NCBI GenBank assembly: GCA_932294295.1
Contig: OW028585.1
Span: 18,936,561 to 19,000,560 of the forward strand
DNA length: 64,000 bases
Source: Alitta virens
Lineage: Eukaryota; Annelida; Polychaeta; Phyllodocida; Nereididae
Direction: 5' to 3'
Below the pieces are notes generated by a model that did no database searches, was not told where the DNA came from, and was given only the letters and a program-made list of their open reading frames with translations. The number at the start of each line of letters is the position of its first letter. The stretch's first letter is position 1. This document shows, piece after piece, positions 49,701-59,339 of this stretch. A program made the translations under genes and the position numbers.

Positions 49701-49891
49701 AAGCATTAACACCCAGCATCAGGGCTTTCAATGAGAAATTAAGTTGTCTGTTTCAGGGAAAAGGAGACATGATGACTTACTGGGTAATATCAAAGGATCT
49801 CTCCGAAAGAAGTTCACGAGTCACTCGTCCCACTCTTGGAAGAAAATCAAGCAATATTGTCACTGCCATATTGCAAGCAAATGTCCGTTAG
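37774..49891 (+). CDS. soluble guanylate cyclase-type protein, beta-like, 14 coding exons, 631 aa
   Basis: Exons: 37774-37930 (ATG at 37775), 39683-39908, 40161-40240, 40452-40545, 40724-40956, 42419-42500, 43393-43498, 44479-44608, 45069-45215, 46975-47121, 47860-48019, 48778-48887, 49413-49502, 49757-49891. Phases agree throughout with no lesion. The product should convert GTP to cGMP in the cytosol in response to a haem-bound gas. Residues 1-180 are the H-NOX domain, beginning MYGFV, with the haem-ligand His104 (NLHEYL) and the haem-propionate motif Y133-x-S135-x-R137. An HNOBA/PAS region with [17 protein letters not shown] and a coiled signalling helix follow. The cyclase domain is about 418-600: metal Asp429 (FTDVV) and Asp473, guanine-specifying Glu469 (VETIGD) and Cys540 (MPRYC). 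The usual Asn and Arg of the VNTASR motif read Ser547 and Lys551, as in alpha subunits. Introns 3 and 12 have GC donors. Confidence 0.93.
37987..38266. mobile_element. TIR element M5 in cyclase intron 1
   Basis: Ends GTTGTCACCTCACAGCCCAG and (inverted) CGTCACCTACTCAGCGACC, both with CGACCTAATTATG. About 280 bp, with no ORF of note. A fuller copy is at 62266-62639. Confidence 0.8.
39940..40075. mobile_element. M8 palindromic element in cyclase intron 2
   Basis: TTTCATTTACTTGGACACTG on the left and the inverse of CAGTTTCCAAGGCTATGAAA on the right, with CCCATTGGCTGAGG centrally. Confidence 0.6.
40355..40447. repeat. (TATC)n microsatellite abutting a splice acceptor
   Basis: About 22 tetranucleotide units with minor variants that run directly into CTCCAG|GTTTATC, the acceptor of cyclase exon 4. 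The repeat therefore supplies the pyrimidine-rich tract. Confidence 0.95.
41636..41990. mobile_element. two hairpin elements in cyclase intron 5
   Basis: GTTATATCCCTCGTAGTCG and TAACATTTTTGTTGG at 41630-41670 pair with inverse sequence at 41755-41800 (CGGGATATAACCAACG). A compact relative at 41885-41987 has the same arms. A 30-bp perfect palindrome centred on TATAACCTGGGTTATA lies at about 41701-41730. Confidence 0.7.
43504..43728. mobile_element. Tc1/mariner-type MITE (family M2) in cyclase intron 7
   Basis: TACAGTCACACCAAAAATTA and (inverted) TACAGTCAAACCAAAAGTTA ends, both continuing TTCAGAC. It begins five bases after the exon 7 donor. Confidence 0.85.
44160..44285. repeat. 33-bp minisatellite in cyclase intron 7
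   Basis: Four units with GATTTTGGAACCCAATGAAG and AATTCTAAACATT. Confidence 0.9.
45216..45325. repeat. minisatellite derived from the exon 9/intron 9 boundary (5' block)
   Basis: Units resembling GGTGCTCTTATGAATGTCTC ACAGGTGAGTTTTA, the last 24 bases of exon 9 plus its donor, repeat into the intron: GGTGCTGTTGTGAATGTCTC at 45227, TTCTATTATGAATTTCAC at 45262, and GATATTTTTAATGTCTC at 45295. A second block is at 46612-46850. Confidence 0.8.
45372..45496 (-). mobile_element. SINE S1, 5'-truncated, in cyclase intron 9
   Basis: The body and tail are present and the tRNA head is missing. Flanked by perfect 15-bp repeats GGTGAAGGAATACAG. Confidence 0.9.
46612..46850. repeat. minisatellite derived from the exon 9 boundary (3' block)
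   Basis: Seven or eight further units such as GCTGTTATGAATGTCTCACA with AGTGAATTTTAG, several carrying donor-like CACAGGTGATT or AAGTAAGTA sequences. Confidence 0.8.
47700..47830. repeat. dispersed repeat D
   Basis: GATAGCTAGACCAGCATAAC, then GTGTTGGCCCCTGGAGTTTG and GTGTTACCATCCT. Related copies at about 2130-2225 (inverted), 42663-42740, 49628-49715, 50883-51005, 51053-51185 and 54878-54980. Unclassified; no TIR, tail or pol III boxes recognised. Confidence 0.6.
48401..48572 (-). mobile_element. SINE S1 in cyclase intron 11
   Basis: Near-full-length. Flanked by GCCATGTGTTGGC and GCCATGAGTTGGC (13 bp, one mismatch). Confidence 0.85.
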
Positions 49892-51850
49892 ATATTTCTA
49901 GTAACTTTGTGTATACCTGTGGCAATACTTTCCAATACAAATTATCAACCAATCTTACGATCTGACCAGTGTTGATACAAGAGAGAATTTAGAAGGTATC
50001 ATTCATTCATTCAATGGATGTTGTCAATAACGTATGACTATGTTAAAATTGTCAATGCAGTAGTAGTACATTTTATTGCTAGATGAGTTTAATTACAAAC
50101 TATGAACAATTATATGCCTTGTTGTCATGATTATAGCTATTTGACATGGCTACAGAGAAACAACAGTAACAGTAACTACTAAGGAATTTAAATCCCATTT
50201 AGAATTACTCCTGGCATGCCAATTAAATTCCATACGTGATCAATCCTCGCATAACCTACAAAATTCTACAATAATTTTTCTTGAGGTTAGACGAAATGTT
50301 AGGATCATCTATGATCATAATACATACAAACCCTATGGGTTGTTGAAGTTGTCAGTGAACTGCTGGAACTGTTTCTGACAGTGAATGAGAACATGGGGAA
50401 TATCCAAGTGAACAGCTTGACAGTGAATCCAATGGAACTCAGAACAACCCAAAGAAGGGATTTAACTTAGGAGGCAGCCAACAAAATTATAATTCAGCTA
50501 ATAATTTTTCCAGAAGAGGTGGAGAATGAACTTGAGAAAGCAGCAACTATTTATCATTAAAGCAGATGTGGCATCATCATTTAGAAAGTGGGTGTATAAC
50601 TCTTTGCCAAAATCCATCAATTTTTGTGGCTCCATGTATGCAGGGAAAAATAAGACGGAAGAACCAGTGGATAACCAATGTGTGATCAATCAGTTTGAAT
50701 CCTAGTATACAATTCATTTACATCCACTCATTTCAATATAACTCTATTGGCATACTTATTACACAATATATCAAAAGTAGGATCACTCCTATGATCATTC
50801 ATGCCATTAATGTAGTTACAAGGTAGAGATACAATGTATATTATGACATATAAATAGGTTAGGTCATTTACATCTTTGCTAGGTATGGGATAGCTAGACA
50901 GGCAGAACTAAAGTGTGCATTGCACAATGCCCTATGTTGGCAACTGGTGTCCAAGGGCTTTGCCCAGTTACCAACTTTGGCACGAGCAGCCCCAGGACTT
51001 CCAAAGGTTTGTAAATACACATTGTTTAACAACATTTTAATGCACAACTGTCAGGGTTAGTAATGTCTGTGAGTTGGCTAGATAGGTATAACAAGAGTGT
51101 GAAATGCATAGTGCCAAATGTTGGCCACTGGAGTTTGACCTCTTTTATCCGAAGTGCTACCACCCTGACATTGGCCAAGGATTGTCAAGCAATACTTACT
51201 GAGAGGTTCAAGTGTAAAACAACACATCTCAAAAATGTATCAGTTCCTTAATGCTGGCTGTCTAAATTCAATGATAGGCCTAATGCAAAGTCTGTGTATT
51301 GGTTAATATAACCTCACTCAAGTAGACATTTCTCTGACATGAAACCACTATGGCCAGCTTCTCTGGCTGGTGGTAGAGAATAAGAGTAAACGTTAATGTG
51401 TCCAGATTTTTGAAACTCACTGGCATAAGGTGCATACATACTCCAATCCTAATCATAGAAACTTGCCACCCCCACCTGGTCCACCCTAGTTGCTTAATCA
51501 AAAAGGCAGAAACAAGAGTAAGGTATTCTTTACTACTTATTATTTTGATGACACACAAAGTTCATCCAAGGCATTTGCCAAACTGCTCACTTCTATTGTA
51601 AAACAGTTCTAAGACATTTCACTGTTAGATCACCTGTCTTATGCATTGTCATATAAAGCAGCAGCTTGCCAGCATAGTGGCCTTAAAACGCACGCAAAAG
51701 CACCACACAGACCTGAGAGGCCGCACTTGGACTAAAGGAACAGCACCAGCAAAATGGCGGCTGCCTGGAGCAATGAGAACTGATTAATAAACTGATACAC
51801 CTCCTCCAGTCATTAAGTAAATGTCCTAGTTTTTCACAATGGCAATTGCT
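49892..51850. other. convergent intergenic spacer
   Basis: Between the cyclase stop and the NTase stop. Holds two copies of dispersed repeat D (50883-51005, 51053-51185). No coding exon recognised. Confidence 0.5.
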
Positions 51851-54800
51851 GCGGTTCAACTGTACTTTTCACCTGTGCAAACTTTCCCCCAGAAACAATT
51901 TTCATCTAGGTGTTCCAACAAACAGTCACAAATGTCACAGACATATTCAACTTCTCCAAAATTATTAAGATTAATAAGGGGAACAGAATAACTATATCTG
52001 TCCCAGAAGGTCTTGAACTTTCTACTGGATATTGCAAGACATTTTATGAGTGCAAAAATCTGACAGGCCCAAAGTCTTGCTTCCTCTCCATATTGATCTA
52101 GATCTTCATCAGTTGTCCATTTGGGATTTGGATTAAAATTCAACTTTTCATATTTTGTTTTAACCATATCCGATTTGCCAAGGACAGGCATTTCAACATG
52201 ATCCTTGTCACCCTTGCACCAATCATATGCCTGGAATTAGAAAAATATTAAAAAAACACTCTTTTGTACTGTTTCACATCTAATATATTTCCCTGATAAT
52301 CTTTGTTCCTGTGGCAAGCATTTTCTTTGTAAATTCCTTACCAATAAACAAATTCATAAGTCAGATAATCAAATTTTGACTTCTGGGTCTGTTAAAGACT
52401 GTTGAAGACAGCTCTCATCAGCTACTGATTGAGAAACCAATAGTAAGAATGAGCTTTCAGTGGTATTTAGGTTGGTATATATATTGTGTTGAAAAACTTT
52501 CAGAGTGACATTACATATTGTCTCAGACATGTTTTTGTCGTAAGAACCCCAGTCATGACAAACAAGATTTTTTTGGTCAAGTGTGAGAAATTGTAGGTAG
52601 AACTGGGGTTAGCCAGGGGGCAACTTGATTGGTCAATCCAGGTCATGTGACCTAAGAAGTTGTTTTTACACACAGTTGCTGGAGGCCTCAGACAAATGTG
52701 ATTTTATTCTGAAATCGTGTTTAGAGTGAAATTACAAGTCTTAACCTGAAAGGTCACTTATGTCTGGGCTACAAGTAAGGTACGAAGACCACATACTATT
52801 CATATGCCTCATCATGTTCTATTGATAGGCATTATATCATCTTGTTTGCTTTGCTAAAATTTTCACTCATGCAAGTTACATATCAAGATACATATCAAGA
52901 AGACGTTACTAATGAAAACCATAAGAGTTAACAATGAACCTTTTAGAGAGGGACCATTTAACTCACCTCAACTAGAGCTTTTGAAATGACAATTGCTAGT
53001 CTGCAGCTCGGCAGGAGGCAGTCAATAATATCCCAATCATATGCAAACTTAGTGCTGTAGAAGTTTGTGCTATCTCTCCATGTATCGAGTGTGGAAAACT
53101 CCATGCCTCTGTGTACAGGACTTTCCTCCAGAATTTCTTGATGTAGTTTGTACAGATCTTGTTGCTTCATTAGGGGATGTTCCCATTCTTCTTCCTCCTC
53201 TTCCGTATCTTCTTCATCAAAAATGATGAGAGGCACAACATCCACAGACAATGTCACACCTGCTGCCAAACTACATCCCTCCCTGATGAACTTCCAAGGA
53301 CATCTAGCGGAAATTGGTCTGAGGTCAATTCCATCCCAACTGATCTTGTTGAGATTGTCAATCATGTTATATGAAAACTCCTTAAGAAATCACTTGTTAT
53401 CATTGATCTGTACAGAAGTGCTTTTGAACCTTATCTGAATATCAGCTTCATCTAAACGCCCTATTTTCAACTTCTCTCTCATACTGCCAGTGATAACAAT
53501 CTGCATCCTCTTAAGTCAGTATCCTCTGTCATTCGCCCGAAGAGAATTGTAAGCTCATCGCATAATTCATCCGCTTCTTTTTCACTGAGAACTAACATTG
53601 GTCTCAGCTGTTCCAGAATGCCAGATTTACTTTGGATGAAATCACAACACATCTTGTGGTATTTCACATCAGGATGGTCTTCTGTAATGGTGGAGCATCC
53701 ATCTTTATCATAATACACAGTCTTCAATTGGCCTTCTCTCAAGACAACACCAGGACGCAATCCCAAAGATCTTGGCGTTACGTCAAATTTGTCTGTCACA
53801 TCCTCATTAGCCCCGTGTGATAGTAGAAATCGAACTGCATCTTCACTGTGGTGCAAATATGCCACATGCAATGGTGTACAACCATGTATATCCTTTGTGT
53901 TAACGTACTCTTTGATTAACCTTCCAGGCAAGTGTTTCAAAGTTTCACTGTCAAGAAATATAACAGCCAGATGCAATGGACTTCTGCACAGCCAGTTAGT
54001 AGCATTTAAATTGTACATTGAGCTATTATTTAACAACCCTTGATTTACTTCTCTGGAGACAAACAGTAAAAATTCAATCAGGTTTCCTGATCTCAAACAG
54101 GTATCCATTGTGTCATACATCAGTTGAGTGAGCTGCCGTGCCATATCAATAAACTCTCCTGATATTGAATACAGATCTCCAAGACTTTTCAACTCACATT
54201 TGCAGTTCTTATGCTTATTTACTGCCATGAGAATTCTTAAGTATAGCATTGCACGATGTTTATTACTGGTCAGGGCATTGCTCCATGATAAAATAATATG
54301 TAAATCTGCATCTGTAATTTTGGCTTCATTTTCAGTGCAAAAACAAAGAAGATTCATCATAAAAAGTGATGGTTCCCACGATACATGTGTGGTAATCATA
54401 GTACTGCATATTTGTTGTGCAGTAGATTTATTTCCTGCTAAAATCTGTCCAATCTCCAACATGATCGAAATGTCCTTCCAATGTCCATTTCTTTGTTACC
54501 AATTCATGTTGAATCCAAGGATATCTGCAAATTATGAGGGAATTGGCTTATTGGTTGTCTTTATAATACCCATGCAACAAAAGTCATTTTGAGTCACAAA
54601 TGATTTTCATGCTAAAAACTATTGAATATAAGTCTTGAAATTCAAGCTCTATAACATAAGTAACTTAGTAAAGGTTTAGCTCAGATTTTCACTTATGGCA
54701 GTGGCTGTCCATGGCTATGGGTACATACATGTATCATGCAAGTTAGATGTCAATCGCTGAAAGCAAATGGCATCAGACAAATGTTTAAACATTTTGCTCA

Positions 54801-55876
54801 ATGATTATAGGTACAGTATATTGTATTTCATGGTATTTTAACCATTGAGGTCAGGTCTATGCTTCAGTGTGGAGGTGCTAGATAACAAGATAACAAGAGT
54901 GTATTTAACAGTGCCATTATTTGGCCACTGGGGCTCAAGGTCTTTACCCCAAGTGTAACCACCCTCGCCAGGAGGAAGTCAATAAAGGCATGCAAAAAGA
55001 TGATATAGAGCCTCACCACTCCCTACCATCAGAAATAACCTTTGGAAAGAATCGAGGGAGAACATATGATCACAAAATTACTGACCTAAGAGGAAATTAT
55101 TCAAAATAATGAATGCAAACTCACAAAATTGAATAAAGTGGACATGCAAAAAATAGATTAGTTAAAATATGAAAGAAAAGGGTCACAAAATGACCCTGCT
55201 ACTAGAGTGACTTTGAACTCAAGCAACCAGAACTACAGTTATAGAACCAGTCATGCTAACCAACTTCCACCCAACCACCGCTCTAATAGAGGGCAATGTT
55301 TTTCAAGAAACATAATAGTCTCTTTAACTTTACTTACACCGATGCTGCTGATCCAGCCCTTGCTAAGTTAGCATCTGCTCCTTTGCTAACAAAAACCTTT
55401 TCCATGTCCGAGTTTATTTTGAATGTATGTGGACTTTTGTTTTCATTTTGTACTTTCCCTGCTACAATCCAAGAAAACGGTGTCTCGAAATTATTGTTGC
55501 GGCTATTGACATTTTTTGTAGTCATGAGAACAGGTAAGATTTCATATCCCAAAGGATTATAATAAATTTGCTTTGCAAAAATATGCAGGGCAGTAGATCC
55601 ATCACAAGCAGTTGTATCAAGCAAAGTTGGCCTTCTTTTAATGATTCCTGACACAATTTCTTCATAATGCTCAATGACACCGGGTGGCAACTCTTCTGGG
55701 AAAAAAACTGTATTATAATCAACCAAAGCATGCAACACTGTGCCTTTTGGTTCCATGTGGCTCAGGCATTTCTCAGTTAGAAACAATGGTAGAAGTTTCT
55801 CCAAGGCATTGTCAATAGGAATTTTCACAATTCGAAGAAACTTGTAAAGAACAGAACCCTCATCACCCTGAAAACG

Positions 55877-55894
55877 GGCTTTACGTCCTGTATC
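55877..55894 (-). mobile_element. 18-bp SINE fragment at a splice acceptor
   Basis: ATACAGGACGTAAAGCCC, identical to the interior of SINE S1 near its 3' end. It lies between two copies of the 9-bp GTTTTCAGG, which is itself the acceptor of exon 2 of the ankyrin-NTase gene. This creates two acceptors 27 nt apart. Confidence 0.85.
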
Positions 55895-55983
55895 CTGAAA
55901 ACAAATCATATTACAATATACGATATATAGTCAATCAGGGTTCCTGCAGGTTTACCTTCATAAGAAGTAAGAACTTTGTAAAG

Positions 55984-56050
55984 GGTGGGTGGGTGATTAG
56001 GGCTTTACGTCCTGTATTTCTGCACCAGTTGGGCTAATTAGGACAGGCAG
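55984..56050 (-). mobile_element. SINE S1, strongly 5'-truncated
   Basis: Only the last 67 bp (3' end) of the SINE remain. Flanked by perfect 14-bp repeats AAGAACTTTGTAAA. Lies in intron 1 of the ankyrin-NTase gene. Confidence 0.9.
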
Positions 56051-56108
56051 AAGAACTTTGTAAAACATAATATGCTTCCAAATCAAATTACAATATAGTA
56101 TATAGAGT

Positions 56109-56112
<4 letters not shown>

Positions 56113-56180
<68 letters not shown>

Positions 56181-56225
56181 AACGCCTCATCAGCACCTGA
56201 GTGGGCTATGTAGAGGCTATATATA
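56113..56225 (-). mobile_element. LINE 3' end with (CA)n tail, minus strand
   Basis: The inverse of AGCCTCTACATAGCCCACTC AGGTGCTGATGAGGCGTTAAAC, identical to the 3' end of the plus-strand LINE at 57708-57750. It is followed by a long (TG)n/(CA)n tract (56113-56178). Confidence 0.85.
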
Positions 56226-56469
56226 GTCAGTAACCAAAGGGAATTGGTAGCTTTGGCTAACGTCACGAAAGCAAAATACTAAATGACATCAAATACTCCG
56301 CTAATATATACAGGACCAGCCAGGAATCTGCAAATATATGTTACAGGTGGATGCAGTTTATTATTGTTAGCAAAATATCAAATAAAAAAATGTATATCAG
56401 TGCATGAGGACAATAAAGATTTAAATATAGGATGAAGTCTCATTATTTTTTCCTTATTCCTGACTATCA

Positions 56470-56471
<2 letters not shown>

Positions 56472-56518
<47 letters not shown>
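56472..56518. repeat. (AT)n microsatellite
   Basis: About 23 AT dinucleotides. Confidence 0.97.
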
Positions 56519-56522
<4 letters not shown>

Positions 56523-56975
56523 CATATTATCATCATTCATAATGATGGGTTTAGATTAGCAATCTGCATTTGACTGTGTTGACAGCCCAGCTGCAGTAGT
56601 TCTACCAACATTAGCCAGATGGTGACGCTACAAACTGGCTCACATTGTTACGTGCTAGCATTCGCATCTTGTGCCCACAGATTAAATAGATCACACACTC
56701 TCGTAAGTAGGATGCGCTATGCTGGGGAAATGAGGCGGTATTCACGAACAGAGAACAATTGCCAGGAATTATATGACAACACACTGGTCTATTATGTCAT
56801 ATATTTGGCTCCAATTACTCATTAGGGAACTGAAACCATGTTGAAATGATATTTTAACTTGTTTAACTGTAAAATTGATAAAGCTATTGACTAGAAAGAT
56901 AATTTCTGAGTGAATTTAATTATCCACTTAGGGCGTTAAAGTGTGGAGTTCTGAGGAGGAGATGGTAACTGTAGG

Positions 56976-57168
56976 GGGTGGGGTGGGTGATTACAGCTTT
57001 ACGTCCTGTATTTCTGCACCTAATTAGGACAGGCAGAGACCATGGCAATGAGATGAAAGATGAAACAGCCATCCAACTTAGGCTCGACCGGAATCGAACC
57101 CTATAAATGGAACCCGGGACCCAGCGGTTGGAAGCCCAGAGCGCTACCTCTGAGCTAGGCCCCCACCC
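56976..57168 (-). mobile_element. SINE S1, full length
   Basis: Flanked by perfect 13-bp repeats TGGTAACTGTAGG. It carries a small internal duplication around CGAACCCTATAAATGGAACC in the B-box region. Confidence 0.9.
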
Positions 57169-57300
57169 TGGTAACTGTAGGTTTGTGTAGGTATACTTGT
57201 TTAACGACATTTTGACATCATAGCTGGGGAGGTCTTTAACAGCTGGGCCATTTGTGAGCTTTATCTTTGAAACAGCCTTGTCATACCAAGTTAAAGATTT

Positions 57301-57775
57301 AAAATGACTATAAAATCTTTTATCATGTCTTGCTGGCAAAGACAATGGAATGAATGTAATAACAACAAGTTGCATTCAATCTTACCTTGCATTCAAAATA
57401 AAATACCTAGTAGGTTCAATACTCGCAAAGATCAAGGAATATATCACAGATGCCTCATAGGACATTCAAGACTTACACATTTACACCTTTTAGCCAATGA
57501 ACCGGCACCGGTATGCCAGAGTTGTCGGTGCCCCCTAACAATCAAACATATTTTATTAGATTGCAGCCACTTACAACGCTTTAGAAGACCTTTGTTTCAA
57601 GCTAATACCTTACAACATCTCTTTACCAGATATCCAACCCAGACAATTATTGATTTTTTATATGCTTCTGGTTTCTACTACCAAATATAGTTAATCAATC
57701 TTAACCTAGAGAGCCTCTACATAGCCCACTCAGGTGCTGATGAGGCGTTAAACAATAACTCACACACACACACAC
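57301..57775 (+). pseudogene. 5'-truncated LINE, C-terminal ORF and 3' end
   Basis: An open frame (57304-57690) reads the C-terminal part of a non-LTR polymerase: WQRQWNE, IYHRCLIGHSRLTHLHLLA, and a zinc-knuckle-like CQSCRCPLTIKHILLDCSHL. The RT domain is absent. A 3' UTR ending GGCGTTAAACAATAACTCAC runs into (CA)n. It lies in intron 1 of the ankyrin-NTase gene, opposite strand. Confidence 0.8.
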
Positions 57776-58148
57776 CAAGTTAAAGATGGTTTACAGCTGA
57801 ACTCATGGATTAGTTTTGCACATGTAAAAGCACAAAAATGTGTAGTGAAATATATCAGGAGTTATTTGATAGATAGTGCATGTAGCCATTTTGTTTAACT
57901 CAAGAGTAGCTTGTAAATGACTGAAACAGGTGTGTATGTTGTACAGAGAATAGTACCAAATATATTTTACCATAATGTGTGGTACATGTTTGCCTTGAGT
58001 TTCTTCTGGTATCCATGTTGGATCAGCTCCTTCAACAAGCAATAGTCTCAAGATATCTATCAACTGATCAGTCCATTGCAGGAACTTTTTCCAAGACGTG
58101 TATTTCGCATGTGTGATGAGGACTCTAATACACTGTGTCCTGTATAAG

Positions 58149-58308
58149 GGTGGGTGGGTGATTAGGGCTTTACGTCCTGTATATCTGCACCTGATGGGCT
58201 AATTAGGACAGGCAGGGACCATGGCAATGAGATGAAGGATGAAACAGCCATCCAACTTAGGCTCGACCGGGGATCGAACCCGGGACCCAGCGGTTGGAAG
58301 CCCAGAGC
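58149..58308 (-). mobile_element. SINE S1 inserted at a splice acceptor
   Basis: 5'-truncated SINE (tRNA head partly missing) with a perfect 14-bp target duplication GTGTCCTGTATAAG (58135-58148 and 58309-58322). The target includes the acceptor TATACAG|GACAC of the ankyrin-NTase exon, so the acceptor is now duplicated with the SINE tail just upstream of the used copy. Confidence 0.9.
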
Positions 58309-58384
58309 GTGTCCTGTATAAGAGTAAAGAACAAAATATGCTGTAAATTCAGTACATGTTAGGCACATATTTGTTTTAGTAGAT

Positions 58385-58495
58385 TAACTGTAGATGATGT
58401 CATGCTAATCTATGACTCCTATTGGCTGGGAGATTGCTTTAGGCAATAGGAATCTTGGATTCATTTGACATCCTCTGGAGTTATTTTTAAAAAGA
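58385..58495. mobile_element. M8 palindromic element, partial
   Basis: Contains GATGATGTCATGCTAATCTATGACTCC, TATTGGCTGGGAG and inverse GATTCATTTGACATCCTCTG arms. (Segments separated by degenerate positions.). Confidence 0.5.
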
Positions 58496-59149
58496 GGTCA
58501 GTCCCACTTGGTAAGGTATAGGGAAAAATAGATGTAGGGAGAGCAAGGTGTAAGGAGAGATGATTATATAGAAAGTGACAGACATACTGGAGTACCATGT
58601 AGAAAGAGCTAGTGCATGGCTGCACACCCTTGCCATTAGGAAGCCCATGACTTTCTAGGGCGATTAAGGTGGAGTTGCCGATTGATTAGCCAGGTACAAT
58701 GCATGCACAATTATTTTGTGCGTAACTTTTCAATAATTATAATATTTAACAAGCAATGTTGTCTGCAATGAATCAAAAGCTTCCCCCCAGGAAAACTCTT
58801 TATGCGATATCAAACAAATTCACATTGCTTATGTATAATGTGACACAAAGCAAAAGATTTTAAATTTCACCAGCTCATCACTTTTCCACTACATTTTGGA
58901 CAATTAATGAAATAATAACTTGTTGAATAGCATAACAGTGATGGAATAACATATATAAAAGCATTCAAAATACTTGAAATATGTTTAAATATTTTTTGAC
59001 GCGACAAAATTTCAAAATAAACAGTAATATCATACCACAATCACAGTATTGTGGTATCTTCTTCAGTTCACAGTGGAATTAAGTAATTCTAAAATGTTTC
59101 CAGTCTCTGTTTTGGGCTAAGAAGTTGAAATTACCCTCTGCAGCCTCAT

Positions 59150-59335
59150 GGGTGGGGTGGATTAGGGCTTTACGTCCTGTATTTCTGCACCAGTTGGGCT
59201 AATTAGGACAGGCAGGGACCATGGCAATGAGACAAAGGATGAAACAGCCATCCAACATAGGCTCAACCAGGAATTGAACCCGGGACCCAGTGGTTGGAAG
59301 CCCAGCGTGCAACCACTGAGCTAGACCCCCACCCT
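59150..59335 (-). mobile_element. SINE S1, full length
   Basis: Flanked by 13-bp repeats TCTGCAGCCTCAT. tRNA head intact at the high-coordinate end. Confidence 0.92.
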
Positions 59336-59339
59336 GTCT

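Larger units (their letters stand above)
51856..58139 (-). pseudogene. ankyrin-repeat plus Mab21/cGAS-like nucleotidyltransferase gene, with lesions
   Basis: Minus-strand exons: about 58139-57971, 55894 (or 55867)-55338, 54524-52967, 52230-51856; the 5' end is not found. Exons 1-3 read ankyrin repeats (LRLLLVEGADPT; DGSTALHIFAKQ; SPLHLAVIFL; GCTPLHVAYLHHSEDAVRFL). Exon 3 then reads a helix followed by the NTase signature: a GS motif (VITGSMREKLKIGRLDEAD, giving the first acidic pair Glu/Asp) and, after a gap, GVTLSVDVVPLI with the third Asp. That order is that of Mab21/cGAS-like enzymes, some of which make cyclic dinucleotides or oligonucleotides upon sensing nucleic acid. An acidic loop (DEEDTEEEEEEWE) and a helical C-terminal part follow. 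Lesions: a one-base frame change at about 53507-53515, an in-frame TGA at 53390-53392, and probably another frame change near 54455-54465. Either a young pseudogene or base errors in the sequence; splice sites are all good. Confidence 0.7.

Noticed and set aside
53148..54592. Plus-strand ORFs of 84-154 codons
   Set aside because: Antisense shadows of the ankyrin-NTase exon 3; no motifs or splice context.
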